DNA from: Paenibacillus alkalitolerans
Lineage (GTDB): Bacteria; Bacillota; Bacilli; Paenibacillales; YIM-B00363
Direction: 5' to 3'
Assembly: GCF_016482785.1 (NCBI RefSeq)
Contig: NZ_JAEMXM010000003.1
Span: 62,001 to 126,000 of the forward strand
DNA: 64,000 nt
The notes beneath the pieces are model-generated. The model did no database searches. It had not been told where the DNA came from and saw only the letters and a program-made list of their open reading frames with translations. Shown in pieces: positions 35,865-44,419 of the stretch. Position 1 is the stretch's first letter, and each line of letters opens with the position of its first letter. The translations under genes were made by a program, and so were the position numbers.

Positions 35865-37862
35865 ATGGGGATGACTTCGGGATTGGAACACATCATGGGG
35901 GATGACGCGGGAGCGTATTTCCGGGTGACGACCCATGCACCGGGCCCGCAAGGGTCGCTGCCGCTTACGCCCGACCTGTTGCGCCATGCGCCGAGCGGAG
36001 ATTTGTTCGGCTTGTCGCAAAATGTGGGCATGGGGTGGAGTCCGTCTCGTTTGAACGGGAAGCAGGTGCTGCTGCTAGGGACGCTCGGGGGAATCCGCAA
36101 CGAAGACGGCACGCCCGCAGCGCTCGGTTTCCATACGGGCCATTGGGAAATAGGCCTGCTAATGAGGGAGGCCGCCGAAGAAATCGCATCGGCGGGCGGC
36201 GTTCCGTTCGCCGGATATGTGAGCGATCCTTGCGACGGACGCTCTCAAGGAACGGCCGGCATGTTCGACTCGCTGCCGTACCGCAACGACGCTGCGGTTG
36301 TGCTGCGCAGACTCGTCCGGTCGCTGCCGACACGTTCGGCTGCGATTGGCGTCGCGACCTGCGACAAGGGGCTGCCGGCCATGATGATCGCGCTTGCCGC
36401 GATGCGCCGCCTGCCTGTCGCGATCGTGCCCGGCGGCGTCACTTTGCCTCCGACGCGAGGGGAGGACGCCGGCAAGATCCAGACGATCGGCGCCCGTTAC
36501 GCGAATGGCGAGCTCAGCTTGGAGGAGGCGGCGGATTTGGGCTGCCGCGCCTGCGCGACGCCGGGCGGCGGCTGCCAGTTCCTTGGCACGGCCGGGACGG
36601 CGCAAGTCGTTGCAGAGGCTCTTGGTCTGACCGTGCCGCATGCGGCGTTGGCGCCTTCCGGCCAGCAGGTCTGGACGGCGCTGGCGCGGCAGACGGCGCG
36701 AGCGGCTCTCCACATGGCGGAGACGGGGTTGACGGGGAGCGCTATCGTAACCGACGCCGCTATCCGCAACGCGATGGTGCTTCACGCCGCGTTCGGGGGT
36801 TCGACGAACTTGCTTCTCCACATTCCGGCGATCGCGCATGCGGCGGGACTTCGCGTGCCGGACGTATCGGATTGGACGGAAGTTAACCGCGCCGTGCCGC
36901 GGCTAGTCAGCGTGCTGCCCAACGGGCCGGTGCCGCACCCGACCGTCCGGGTGTTTCTGGCCGGAGGCGTGCCCGAGGTGATGCTGCATTTGCGGAAGCT
37001 CGGCCTGCTGGACGAGAAAGCGCTTACTGTTACAGGAGCGACGATCGGCGAAACGTTGGACTGGTGGGAGTCGTCCGAGCGGCGGCAGCTTATGCGGCGG
37101 CACTTGGCGGAGACCGACAGCATCGACCCGGATACGGTCATTTATTCACCGGAGCGGGCGAAAGCTGCCGGTCTCGCTTCGACGGTTACATTCCCGAGAG
37201 GCAATATCGCGCCGGAAGGCTCCGTCATCAAGTCGGCGGCGATCGATCCCGGCAAGCTGGACGAAAACGGCGTCTTCCGCCACGTCGGCCGGGCGAAGGT
37301 ATTTACGTCGGAGCGTGAGGCGATGAAAGCGATCAAGACCGGCGTCATCACGTCAGGCGACGTGCTCGCGCTGATCGGACGCGGGCCGTCCGGGACGGGG
37401 ATGGAGGAGACGTATCAGTTGACATCGGCGCTGAAGCACCTGTCGTTCGGCAAGCACGTGTCGCTGTTGACGGACGCCCGGTTTTCAGGAGTGTCGACCG
37501 GCGCGTGCATCGGACACATCGGACCTGAGGCGCTTTCCGGCGGTCCGGTCGGCAAGCTGCGCAACGGAGACTGGATCGATATCCGCATCGATACCGTCCG
37601 GTTGGAGGGCGCGGTCGATATGGTCGGCGGCGGCGAACGTCCGGGAACGCCAGAGGACGGAACTGCCGAGCTGAACGCCCGCGCACCGCATCCCGGCTTG
37701 GCCCAGGATCCCGATTTGCCTGACGACACCCGCTTGTGGGCCGCGCTACAGGCCGCGAGCGGGGGCACTTGGAGAGGCTGCGTATACGACGTCGACACGA
37801 TTATAAAGCTGCTTGAAGCGGGAAAGCGAGCAATAGAAGAGTCGCACGAGGAACCGGTGTGA
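35865..37862 (+). CDS. YjhG/YagF-type sugar-acid dehydratase
   Basis: A 665-residue member of the IlvD/Edd family, the long YjhG/YagF type whose characterised E. coli members dehydrate D-xylonate. The iron-sulfur ligands are Cys123 ([10 protein letters not shown]), Cys166 ([10 protein letters not shown]) and Cys237 ([12 protein letters not shown]). The C-terminal half carries [24 protein letters not shown] in two blocks. It gives 2-keto-3-deoxypentonate for the upstream FAH-family dehydratase. The operon is clearly richer in GC than the flanks. Confidence 0.92.
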   Translation: MGMTSGLEHIMGDDAGAYFRVTTHAPGPQGSLPLTPDLLRHAPSGDLFGLSQNVGMGWSPSRLNGKQVLLLGTLGGIRNEDGTPAALGFHTGHWEIGLLMREAAEEIASAGGVPFAGYVSDPCDGRSQGTAGMFDSLPYRNDAAVVLRRLVRSLPTRSAAIGVATCDKGLPAMMIALAAMRRLPVAIVPGGVTLPPTRGEDAGKIQTIGARYANGELSLEEAADLGCRACATPGGGCQFLGTAGTAQVVAEALGLTVPHAALAPSGQQVWTALARQTARAALHMAETGLTGSAIVTDAAIRNAMVLHAAFGGSTNLLLHIPAIAHAAGLRVPDVSDWTEVNRAVPRLVSVLPNGPVPHPTVRVFLAGGVPEVMLHLRKLGLLDEKALTVTGATIGETLDWWESSERRQLMRRHLAETDSIDPDTVIYSPERAKAAGLASTVTFPRGNIAPEGSVIKSAAIDPGKLDENGVFRHVGRAKVFTSEREAMKAIKTGVITSGDVLALIGRGPSGTGMEETYQLTSALKHLSFGKHVSLLTDARFSGVSTGACIGHIGPEALSGGPVGKLRNGDWIDIRIDTVRLEGAVDMVGGGERPGTPEDGTAELNARAPHPGLAQDPDLPDDTRLWAALQAASGGTWRGCVYDVDTIIKLLEAGKRAIEESHEEPV

Positions 37863-37928
37863 TATTGGCCGGTAAGGATTACAATCGGTTTATGCCGGCT
37901 GTAACCCTTCTTGCACCCGCAATGTTCC

Positions 37929-39629
37929 TCACTGCAGCTCCGCAATCACGCTTTCCACAAATTTGGCTGTCTTCTCGACCGTTTGCTCGGAAAAATCAAA
38001 TTCGACCCCGGTGTCACGATAGATTTGCGCGATGGACTGATTGAAGTCGCTGCCTGCCCCCTGTTTGAACAAAGCGGTCGCTTTCGCCGGGTCTTCCCGG
38101 TATATTTGCAGAAGCTGCAGCGCCCCCAGCTCCGACATTGCATATTCGATTTTGTAAAAAGGATACGCGAAATAGTGAATGCTTCCAATCCAGCCGGCGC
38201 CGATCTCCGATTCAAGACCCATGATATCCACCGGACGGAGCATGAATCGCTTGTTGATTTCGAGGAACTTCGCATCCCGTTCTTCGGCAGAGTGATTCGG
38301 GTTCGTGTACATCCAGTGTTGAAACAAGTCGCCTGCCACAGGGTTAATGAGCACGTTGAACGTGCGGCGAAGCTCTTCACGCTGCGCGTTCTTGAACTCT
38401 TGATCGTCGGTATAGAATACATTGAGTTTGTCCAGCAGCAGCAGCTCCATCGCGTGGGAGTAAAGCTCGGCAACCTCTTCCCGGTGATTATGAGCTTGGA
38501 TGCCGCTTTCCGTGTCAAACTGGAGATACTCGTTCACGGCATGGCCCATTTCGTGGATAAGCGCTATGACGGCGACAAACGACGGACTGAATTTGGAGAA
38601 CACAAATACGTTTTTTGATGCCGGCAGGCTGTCGCAAAACGCGCCGGGGCGCTTGCCTTGACGGCACTCCACATCAAGCAGCCCGTTCGCCCGCATGAAC
38701 CGGAATTTTTCCTGAAAATAAGTGTCGGTCATGCCGAGCATCAAATCCACACCGTCCAGCAGCTCGGTGACTGTGCGAAACGGCTCACCCTGCAGCGTGC
38801 ACGGACCGGTGTCCCACGGACGGTACGAGTCTATGCCCAGCCCCGTCCGGAACACTTCGGCCAGACGTTCCCATGCCGGCACAACGTGCTTCTCAACGGA
38901 CGTGTGGAAGTCATAGCAGTCCTGAATGCTATATTCCCGATTCTTCAACGTGAATATGTAGTCCCGGTAATTGCCGAAGCCGGCATTCAACGCCATCCGG
39001 TGCCGCAGCCGTACCAGTTCATTCATGATATCGTCGATCTCCGGTTTAACCCGGCCGCGCGCCTCGGCCAGTGCACGCCACGCCCGTTCACGCACGGTCC
39101 GATCCGGAATATCCGCTTGTGCCTGCACCAACGGGTAAGGTTTCGTTTCGCCGTCCCATTCGACGGTCAAAACGCCCATAATTTCGTTGTATCTAGTAAC
39201 CAGTTCTTGTTCCCTCACCGTCAGCGGAATGTTCTCTTCGCGAAACAGCTCCACCTTCGCTCGCCGCACTTTCCGCATCAAGCCGTGTTTCTTGTCCTCT
39301 AGTTGCTCAATGAACGGAGAGCCGCAGAACTTCTTGTCAAACTCCGCCACATACTTCGTCAGAAGCGGCTGCACGACGGTTTGGCCGTGCAAATGGATGT
39401 CTCGCTTGCCGGCATTCGCCGTGTCCCTGTCGAAGTCGATTCGGTGGCCGGTCATCGCTTCGGTAATCTCGTCCCGGAGCTTTCTCTCCTCGGCGAGCCA
39501 TTCTTCCAATGCAGCCGCTGACGTAACTTCCTGCTGCAATAGCGCATTCAGCCTGGCTTCGAGCGCCACCGTGTCTTCGAGATTGATAGTGTCGGAATAA
39601 TACTTTGCGGACGTTGACGATTCGGACAT
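37929..39629 (-). CDS. M3 family oligoendopeptidase
   Basis: A 566-residue cytosolic zinc metallopeptidase (PepF type). The active site is HEMGHAVNEYL with zinc histidines at 359 and 363 and Glu360; the downstream Glu ligand is in YSHAMELLL. The ATG at 39629 is chosen because the ATG at 39635 touches the GGGAGG site. Members degrade short peptides after export or protein turnover. Monocistronic, converging on the pentonate operon. Confidence 0.94.
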   Translation of the reverse strand: MSESSTSAKYYSDTINLEDTVALEARLNALLQQEVTSAAALEEWLAEERKLRDEITEAMTGHRIDFDRDTANAGKRDIHLHGQTVVQPLLTKYVAEFDKKFCGSPFIEQLEDKKHGLMRKVRRAKVELFREENIPLTVREQELVTRYNEIMGVLTVEWDGETKPYPLVQAQADIPDRTVRERAWRALAEARGRVKPEIDDIMNELVRLRHRMALNAGFGNYRDYIFTLKNREYSIQDCYDFHTSVEKHVVPAWERLAEVFRTGLGIDSYRPWDTGPCTLQGEPFRTVTELLDGVDLMLGMTDTYFQEKFRFMRANGLLDVECRQGKRPGAFCDSLPASKNVFVFSKFSPSFVAVIALIHEMGHAVNEYLQFDTESGIQAHNHREEVAELYSHAMELLLLDKLNVFYTDDQEFKNAQREELRRTFNVLINPVAGDLFQHWMYTNPNHSAEERDAKFLEINKRFMLRPVDIMGLESEIGAGWIGSIHYFAYPFYKIEYAMSELGALQLLQIYREDPAKATALFKQGAGSDFNQSIAQIYRDTGVEFDFSEQTVEKTAKFVESVIAELQ

Positions 39630-39667
39630 TCGCATACCTCCCCATGGACTCGTTCGGGCTAACGACC

Positions 39668-39808
39668 ATTATGGCAATAGTCTGTTTATGACCGGCTGTC
39701 GGTTTGCGATAATTTCGGCGAAATATGTTAGTACGCAACAAGTATGGCAATCCGGTGCGTGTAATCTGCTGTCGGAAAGGCCGTTTATAAACATTGTATT
39801 GCCATAAT
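39668..39808. mobile_element. MITE-like 141-bp element with terminal inverted repeats
   Basis: The ends ATTATGGCAATA (39668-39679) and TATTGCCATAAT (39797-39808) are perfect 12-bp inverted repeats. Homology continues inward on both sides (TGTTTAT followed by CGGC), giving about 28-bp imperfect terminal repeats. No ORF lies between. A target duplication cannot be recognised with certainty. The rest of 39809-40056 has small dyads (ATTCAA/TTGAAT near 39980) and no gene. Confidence 0.55.
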
Positions 39809-40056
39809 ACTGTACTAGCGGGAAAACTTTTATCAGATTATGGGAAAATGTTGCCAAAACCGTACAAAGAGCTGCTCAAAAGTAATCGAGACGGTCGATG
39901 ACGCGTAGGGGCAGTTTATCGGGAGGCTCAACAAACACTGCAGAAAAAAATTTATAGTAATTAACTAAACTACATTCAACTTAAATTGAATATTTCGCGA
40001 TATTTTCTGCGAACATTAGCACTTGCATTAAAGTTGTAAAATGGCGGTGTAAGCAA

Positions 40057-40284
40057 ATGGAAACGGGTAAATTTAAAGATTCGAAAATCAGCAAATCGAT
40101 ATCGGAGCTTGCGAGTCACAAAACATTGGCCTTGTGGGCAGCCGACTGCGCGGAACGTGTGCTCCGATATTTCGAAGAAAAGCATCCGGACGACCGTCGG
40201 CCTCGGGAAGCTATCGACGCGGGACGAGCTTGGGTACGCGGCCGGCAGCTGCGGCGATTGCTCGAATATAAGGACAATCACTAA
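40057..40284 (+). pseudogene. Imm5-like putative immunity protein, truncated
   Basis: The frame gives 75 residues with HKTLALWAADCAERVLRYFEE and RPREAIDAGRAWVRG, the hallmark start of putative immunity proteins of the Imm5 type, which are normally around 150-200 residues with an Ala/His-rich helical second half. Here the sequence breaks into RQLRRLLEYKDNH and stops. No toxin gene is next to it. Probably a remnant of a polymorphic-toxin immunity gene; the homology is recalled from family appearance, not searched. Confidence 0.6.
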
Positions 40285-41009
40285 TCGCGGTACAGCTCCC
40301 GGTCCGCCATAAGCTCCAACACTTTACAGAGCTCAACCAACCGGTGAACCCCGCGAAACTGCTGGCGGTTGCGCTCATTTATGCTGTGAACCGCTTTTTC
40401 CGCCGCCTTTTTCGCTTGTTCGATGCTTTGGTTTTCTACAGCTTGTACGATCTCCTTCATGATCTTTAAGAAATAGACGGTGCTCCGCAATGTGCGGATG
40501 AGCAATATCTTGCGCACGTGCGTCGGCGTGAACAGCCGGTACCCATTCTCCGGGTCTCGCTCCGGCGTAATCAAGCCTTCCTTCTCCCAATGGCGGATGG
40601 CGGACGTGGCGACGCCGGCAAATTCGGCAACTTCGCCGATGGTCATACGGTTTTTCAGCTTCTTATTCGCAACGTGAGGCTGATCGAAGTTTTGCAGCAG
40701 CTCGAGCGTCTGGTCCGCGGCGGCCTTTTCATGCTGAAGGTCCGCCTGTTCCTTGTTTACAAGCCAGAAAGCGGCGTCAATATCCGCGTTCTGGATGTTT
40801 CGAAGCACCTCGCAGGTGAGCCCCACGCCAAAACCGGGAAACATGGCGCGCAGGCAGCGGAAATAAGCCAAGTGCACCTTCGTATAAAGACGGTACCCGT
40901 TTGCGCCGCGGGCGGGAGCGGGGACCACTCCCCAAGACTCATAATGACGCAACGCGCTGGTGCTGATATTGAGCTCTCTCGCAATCTCAATCGGCTTATA
41001 GTAACGCAT
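40281..41009 (-). CDS. MerR-type regulator with two HTH domains
   Basis: A 242-residue protein that contains two MerR-like winged helices: residues 1-70 (PIEIARELNISTSALRHYE, GYRLYTKVHLAYF) and about 118-190 (TIGEVAEFAGVATSAIRHWE, GYRLFTPTHVRKI). Between them is a helical linker, and after the second a helical tail instead of a ligand domain. Tandem MerR domains in one chain suggest a monomer that binds both half-sites, or two different sites. Stop overlaps the Imm5 remnant convergently by four bases. Site GGGGGGAGGA. Confidence 0.88.
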   Translation of the reverse strand: MRYYKPIEIARELNISTSALRHYESWGVVPAPARGANGYRLYTKVHLAYFRCLRAMFPGFGVGLTCEVLRNIQNADIDAAFWLVNKEQADLQHEKAAADQTLELLQNFDQPHVANKKLKNRMTIGEVAEFAGVATSAIRHWEKEGLITPERDPENGYRLFTPTHVRKILLIRTLRSTVYFLKIMKEIVQAVENQSIEQAKKAAEKAVHSINERNRQQFRGVHRLVELCKVLELMADRELYRD

Positions 41010-41024
41010 CCCCGTCCTCCCCCC

Positions 41025-41051
41025 TTGGTATGAGCGATTCCACTATACCAA
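41025..41051. promoter_or_regulatory. Dyad upstream of merR-like gene
   Basis: TTGGTAT (41025-41031) and ATACCAA (41045-41051) are perfect inverted repeats separated by 13 bases, 16 bases before the start codon of the double-MerR gene. It fits an autoregulatory operator; inference by position and symmetry. Confidence 0.5.
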
Positions 41052-41080
41052 ATATTTTGGGCGAAAGGGAGTGACACCGG

Positions 41081-42454
41081 CTAGGCCGATAATTGCGTCG
41101 AACGTGCGTAACGGCGGTACAAGTACGAGCAGCCGATCGATGCCAAAACGACGATCGTCAACCCCCAATATATATTCCCGTATGCGGCGGTAAGCGGAAG
41201 CTGTTTCTGCCAAACCAGAGCGCTGGCCGTCGCGGCGACCCCGAATGCTCCGCTGAAGAACTGAAGAAGCTGGAACAGCCCCATGCCCGATCCGATTTGC
41301 GGCTTGGGCAGAATGCGGGACATTTCGTTGGAGATGCTGCTCATCAGGCATGTAAAACTGACGCTCATAAGCATGTAAATGAACATGACGGCGATATGCG
41401 ACGATCCGGCGAACAGCGCGAACAATACAACGGACGTCAGCAGCAGCAGGGGGACGTAGCGGATGAGAGATTCGTTGCCGTAACGGTCAATGATCTTGCC
41501 GACTCTGCGGGAAATGAGCATCGCCAACAAAGAACCAGGAAATATGATAAGTCCCGACACGCTCGCACTCAGTCCGAACTGGTGAACCAGAATTTGCGGC
41601 ATGAGGAATAGTGTGGCAAAGCTGCATAGATACGAGGCGATTCCGACAGCGCCAAGCGTCAAATAAGACCGGTTTAGGAACAGAGCGGGCTGCACGAAGG
41701 GGTCGGCCGCGCGGCGAATCCGAAACACGAACAGAACAAGCGCCGCCAATCCGACCGCCAACGCCGCCCAGGATTGATTGGTCAAGAACAGAAGCAGCCC
41801 GGTCGTCCCGACGCCTGCGAACAACGCTCCCGCGGTGTCGAATGAGCCTTCGGACGGCGACTCTTTCGGAACAAGAGCAGAGAAGAAAGGAATTAAGATC
41901 AGCGTGACCGCTGTCACGATAAATAAGTAATGCCAGCCCAAGTACTCCACGATAGCTCCGCCGGCCACGGGGCCCAGACCGAGCCCGAGCGAAGCGGCCG
42001 ACATGACGGTTGCCGTCGCTTTCCCCCGGCGCTCAAGAGGCACGTAGCGGGTTATCAGCACAAGGGAAAGTGCCGGAATGGCGCCCGCACCCGAGGCCTG
42101 CAGAATTCGGGAGGCTAACAGCGGCACGAAGCTGTTGCTGAAAAATCCGGCGACGGAGGCGGCGCCAAGCGAGATGAGCCCGATAATGAACAGCCGGCGG
42201 ATCGGAACGAAATCGGACAGCCTGCTGTATGTAATGGACGAGATCGCGAATACGATGGAATAGCCCGTTACGATCCAAGAAACGGATGCCGCCGATACGC
42301 CGAAATCGCTCGATACGAAAGGCAGCGCCAAATTAAACATCATCGTGTTCATGATAACCAATACGATGGAGACTCCCAGCAGGACGGTCACGAGACCTTC
42401 CCGGGATAAAGTTTGTTTCGTTTCGCTAACTTTCGGATAGGATAGAGTTGACAT
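41081..42454 (-). CDS. MFS drug efflux transporter (DHA2-like)
   Basis: A 457-residue carrier from the ATG at 42454 (site AAAGGGCGGG); the longer frame to 42514 has no site. The 13-14 hydrophobic segments, VTGYSIVFAISSITYSRLSD with motif A-like end, and the motif C-like GLGLGPVAGGAIVEYLGWHY are typical of proton-driven drug exporters such as Tet(L)/QacA relatives. Its promoter carries a perfect operator next to the divergent ArsR gene, so it is probably induced by its substrate. Confidence 0.92.
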   Translation of the reverse strand: MSTLSYPKVSETKQTLSREGLVTVLLGVSIVLVIMNTMMFNLALPFVSSDFGVSAASVSWIVTGYSIVFAISSITYSRLSDFVPIRRLFIIGLISLGAASVAGFFSNSFVPLLASRILQASGAGAIPALSLVLITRYVPLERRGKATATVMSAASLGLGLGPVAGGAIVEYLGWHYLFIVTAVTLILIPFFSALVPKESPSEGSFDTAGALFAGVGTTGLLLFLTNQSWAALAVGLAALVLFVFRIRRAADPFVQPALFLNRSYLTLGAVGIASYLCSFATLFLMPQILVHQFGLSASVSGLIIFPGSLLAMLISRRVGKIIDRYGNESLIRYVPLLLLTSVVLFALFAGSSHIAVMFIYMLMSVSFTCLMSSISNEMSRILPKPQIGSGMGLFQLLQFFSGAFGVAATASALVWQKQLPLTAAYGNIYWGLTIVVLASIGCSYLYRRYARSTQLSA

Positions 42455-42478
42455 CCGTATTCCCGCCCTTTTGTTCTG

Positions 42479-42533
42479 TTGTTCGAATGTATTCGAACAA
42501 TAGAAATATATCATGCATTATGGTAATATTCAA
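42479..42533 (-). promoter_or_regulatory. Promoter of MFS gene with perfect ArsR-type operator
   Basis: On the minus strand TTGAAT (42528-42533) and TATATT (42505-42510) are separated by 17 bases, a good sigma-A promoter. Four bases downstream lies a perfect 22-bp dyad, arms TTGTTCGAAT and ATTCGAACAA around GT (42479-42500), covering the expected transcription start. The divergent ArsR protein is the obvious ligand. Confidence 0.75.
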
Positions 42534-42566
42534 TTATAAGTTTCGCGGTACGAAGGGGGATTTCAC

Positions 42567-42917
42567 GTGAAAATTTTGCACCATCCGGACCGGGAGGAAA
42601 TCCATTTGTCCTCCGTTCTTTATGCCTTAAGCGATCCGTTACGCCTTCATCTTGTGGCTACATTATATAAAGAAGGCGAGAGGGCATGCGGTGACATCGA
42701 GGTTCCCGTCGTCAAATCGACATTGTCCCATCATGCCCGAACGCTGCGGGAATCGGGCGTCATATACGTCCGTGCGCAAGGCACACAGCGTATCCTGTCC
42801 GTCCGGACGGAGGATTTGAACGCCCGCTTCCCAGGACTGCTTGAGTCGGTCCTGCACGCTTATGAAATCTCGGGCGACACAAGCGAGATTTTCTCTTGCG
42901 CCGATATGAAAAAATAG
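42567..42917 (+). CDS. ArsR family repressor
   Basis: A 116-residue winged helix from a GTG at 42567 (site GAAGGGGGA). HTH: LSSVLYALSDPLRLHLVATL, then VKSTLSHHARTLRESGVI. Cys residues (RACGDIE, FSCADM) are too few and spaced wrongly for a classic metal site. Divergent from the MFS exporter and probably its repressor through the 22-bp dyad. Ligand unknown. Confidence 0.9.
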   Translation: MKILHHPDREEIHLSSVLYALSDPLRLHLVATLYKEGERACGDIEVPVVKSTLSHHARTLRESGVIYVRAQGTQRILSVRTEDLNARFPGLLESVLHAYEISGDTSEIFSCADMKK

Positions 42918-42993
42918 CCTCCGCCATTATTGACAATTGCAACTGTAACAAATATAATAACAGTAAGCATTCGGGAAAAGGGATGAATAACCG

Positions 42994-43425
42994 GTGAACA
43001 GCGAATTTACGATTGCAGTGCACAGCTTGGTTTTTCTCGCCTATAGACCGGATCGGATGGCTACAAGCGAGATGATTGCTCTGAACGTCAACACGCATCC
43101 GTCGCGAGTGCGCAAGATTATGAGCTGTTTGCGGAAGCAGGGCTTTGTCCGGACGAAGGAAGGAATTGGCGGAGGTTTTATTTTCAACCGCAGTCCGGAT
43201 CAGGTTACGCTGGCTGAAATATACCGCGCAACTTCCATTGGCTCCATTAAACCGGCCTGGTGTTCCGGCAATGAGGACGAGGATTGCATGGTCGCGTGCA
43301 ACATGGCGGAGGTTATGGATCAAGTATTCAGTGAAGCGGAACAACAGCTGATTGCATACTTCGAGCGGATAACGGTCGCAGACGTGCTGAGACGTGTACA
43401 AACCGCACAGCAGTTCAAAAACTAA
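42994..43425 (+). CDS. Rrf2 family regulator
   Basis: A 143-residue Rrf2 protein from a GTG start. The HTH is ATSEMIALNVNTHPSRVRKI, and the wing GGGFIFNRSPDQVTLAEIY is characteristic. A cysteine cluster in the dimerisation helix region (WCSGNEDEDCMVACNM) resembles the Fe-S or redox-sensing cysteines of IscR/NsrR, but with a different spacing, so thiol sensing (as in YwnA/CymR relatives) is also possible. Lies 76 bases after the arsR-type gene. Confidence 0.88.
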   Translation: MNSEFTIAVHSLVFLAYRPDRMATSEMIALNVNTHPSRVRKIMSCLRKQGFVRTKEGIGGGFIFNRSPDQVTLAEIYRATSIGSIKPAWCSGNEDEDCMVACNMAEVMDQVFSEAEQQLIAYFERITVADVLRRVQTAQQFKN

Positions 43426-43500
43426 TTTTTGGGTAAACTGTTATTAAAATAGTGTCAGATGAATATTGCGCGTTTCAAATAATAAGGAGGGTGAACGGGA

Positions 43501-43884
43501 ATGGAACGAATGTATTATGAACCGGTAAGAGACGGCGATTGGGTCAGCGGCACATCCGATATGGATGAAATATTTATCGGATATGTCGAGTCGATGGATG
43601 CCGGCGGCATGTTGACGGTTAGAGTGACTCAATGCGACCGGGAAGAAGCCGTAGGTATGTTAATTGAAACGAAGCTTTCCAAAGTGAAGAAATTGCCGCT
43701 TCACACGCCGACGAATCCGGAGGAATTGCGCAGTTTGATCGATCTCGCGCTGATGACGCACGATAAGGCGTGGTTTGAAGAGTTAAGGGCGATGCAAGCG
43801 ATGTATTCTTTCAAGGCAACAGGTAGCGCCGGAAGAGGAAACAATGAAAAAGGAGAGGACCACAGATGGCGATTGTCAATATAA
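43501..43884 (+). CDS. IDEAL-domain protein
   Basis: A 127-residue protein; the motif LRSLIDLALMTHDKAWFEEL (about residues 80-99) matches the IDEAL domain found in Bacillales proteins. The first 70 residues form a small beta domain (DGDWVSGTSDMDEIFIGYVE). IDEAL domains bind partner proteins in competence and envelope regulation; here the role is unknown. The end overlaps the thioredoxin gene by 19 bases and carries its ribosome site AAAAGGAGAGG, so expression of the two is coupled. Confidence 0.75.
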   Translation: MERMYYEPVRDGDWVSGTSDMDEIFIGYVESMDAGGMLTVRVTQCDREEAVGMLIETKLSKVKKLPLHTPTNPEELRSLIDLALMTHDKAWFEELRAMQAMYSFKATGSAGRGNNEKGEDHRWRLSI

Positions 43885-44180
43885 CGGATAACCAATTTAA
43901 AGACACGATCAAAGAAGGGTTGGTGCTGGTCGATTTTTGGGCGCCTTGGTGCGGACCTTGCAAAATGATTGCGCCGGTACTTGAGGAGTTAAGCGATAAA
44001 ATGGGAGGCGCAGTCACCATCGCCAAAATCAATGTGGACGACAATCCGCAAACGGCGGGCGAGTACGGAGTGATGAGCATACCGACCTTGATGTTGTTCA
44101 AGGAAGGCGAAGCGAAAGATACTTATGTCGGGTTTCGTTCGTTGGGTCAGCTGGAGGCTGAAGTTAAGCGATATTTATAA
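43866..44180 (+). CDS. trxA: Thioredoxin
   Basis: A 104-residue canonical thioredoxin: active site WCGPC (28-32), buried Asp23 in LVDFWAPW, and cis-Pro in VMSIPTLMLFKEG. It reduces protein disulfides in the cytosol with electrons from thioredoxin reductase. A terminator follows 20 bases after the stop. A diverged fragment of its own 5' region occurs at 44301-44328. Confidence 0.97.
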   Translation: MAIVNITDNQFKDTIKEGLVLVDFWAPWCGPCKMIAPVLEELSDKMGGAVTIAKINVDDNPQTAGEYGVMSIPTLMLFKEGEAKDTYVGFRSLGQLEAEVKRYL

Positions 44181-44200
44181 TTAATGGTGTAATTAGTTTA

Positions 44201-44225
44201 GCCGGCGTAATTTACGCCGGCTTTA
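44201..44225 (+). terminator. Intrinsic terminator of trxA
   Basis: GCCGGCGTAA and TTACGCCGGC form a perfect ten-base-pair stem around a single T, followed by TTTATG. The T-run is short but the position after trxA is right. Confidence 0.8.
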
Positions 44226-44300
44226 TGTTGTGTAAATGCCTTGAAAGCAAGGGACCCGAGTGCTCAGTGAAAGTTAATGCAAGCTATGTATTCATATAAG

Positions 44301-44328
44301 GTACGATCAAAGAAGGTTTGGAGCTGGG
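44301..44328 (+). pseudogene. Fragment duplicated from trxA
   Basis: Bases 44301-44328 match trxA 43903-43930 at about 24 of 28 positions (shared ACGATCAAAGAAGG, TTGG, GCTGG). Two bases later a second terminator with the same GCCGGCGTAA arm begins. The simplest view is a tandem copy of trxA plus terminator that lost its middle. Confidence 0.6.
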
Positions 44329-44329
44329 A

Positions 44330-44365
44330 GCCGGCGTAACTATTTACGCCGGTTTTCTTTCTTTT
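44330..44365 (+). terminator. Second terminator with the trxA-type stem
   Basis: GCCGGCGTAA and TTACGCCGG pair around CTAT, followed by TTTTCTTTCTTTT, a stronger T-run than the first copy. It insulates the beta-lactam operon promoter from trxA transcription. Confidence 0.85.
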
Positions 44366-44419
44366 GAAATTACGGCTAAACTTTCGGTATTTATTAGAGC
44401 CAGGGCATGAATAGAAAGT

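Noticed and set aside
36035-36886. Long plus frame of 283 residues inside the YjhG-type dehydratase
   Set aside because: A +1 shadow of a clear enzyme frame in GC-rich DNA with Arg/Gly-rich nonsense composition.
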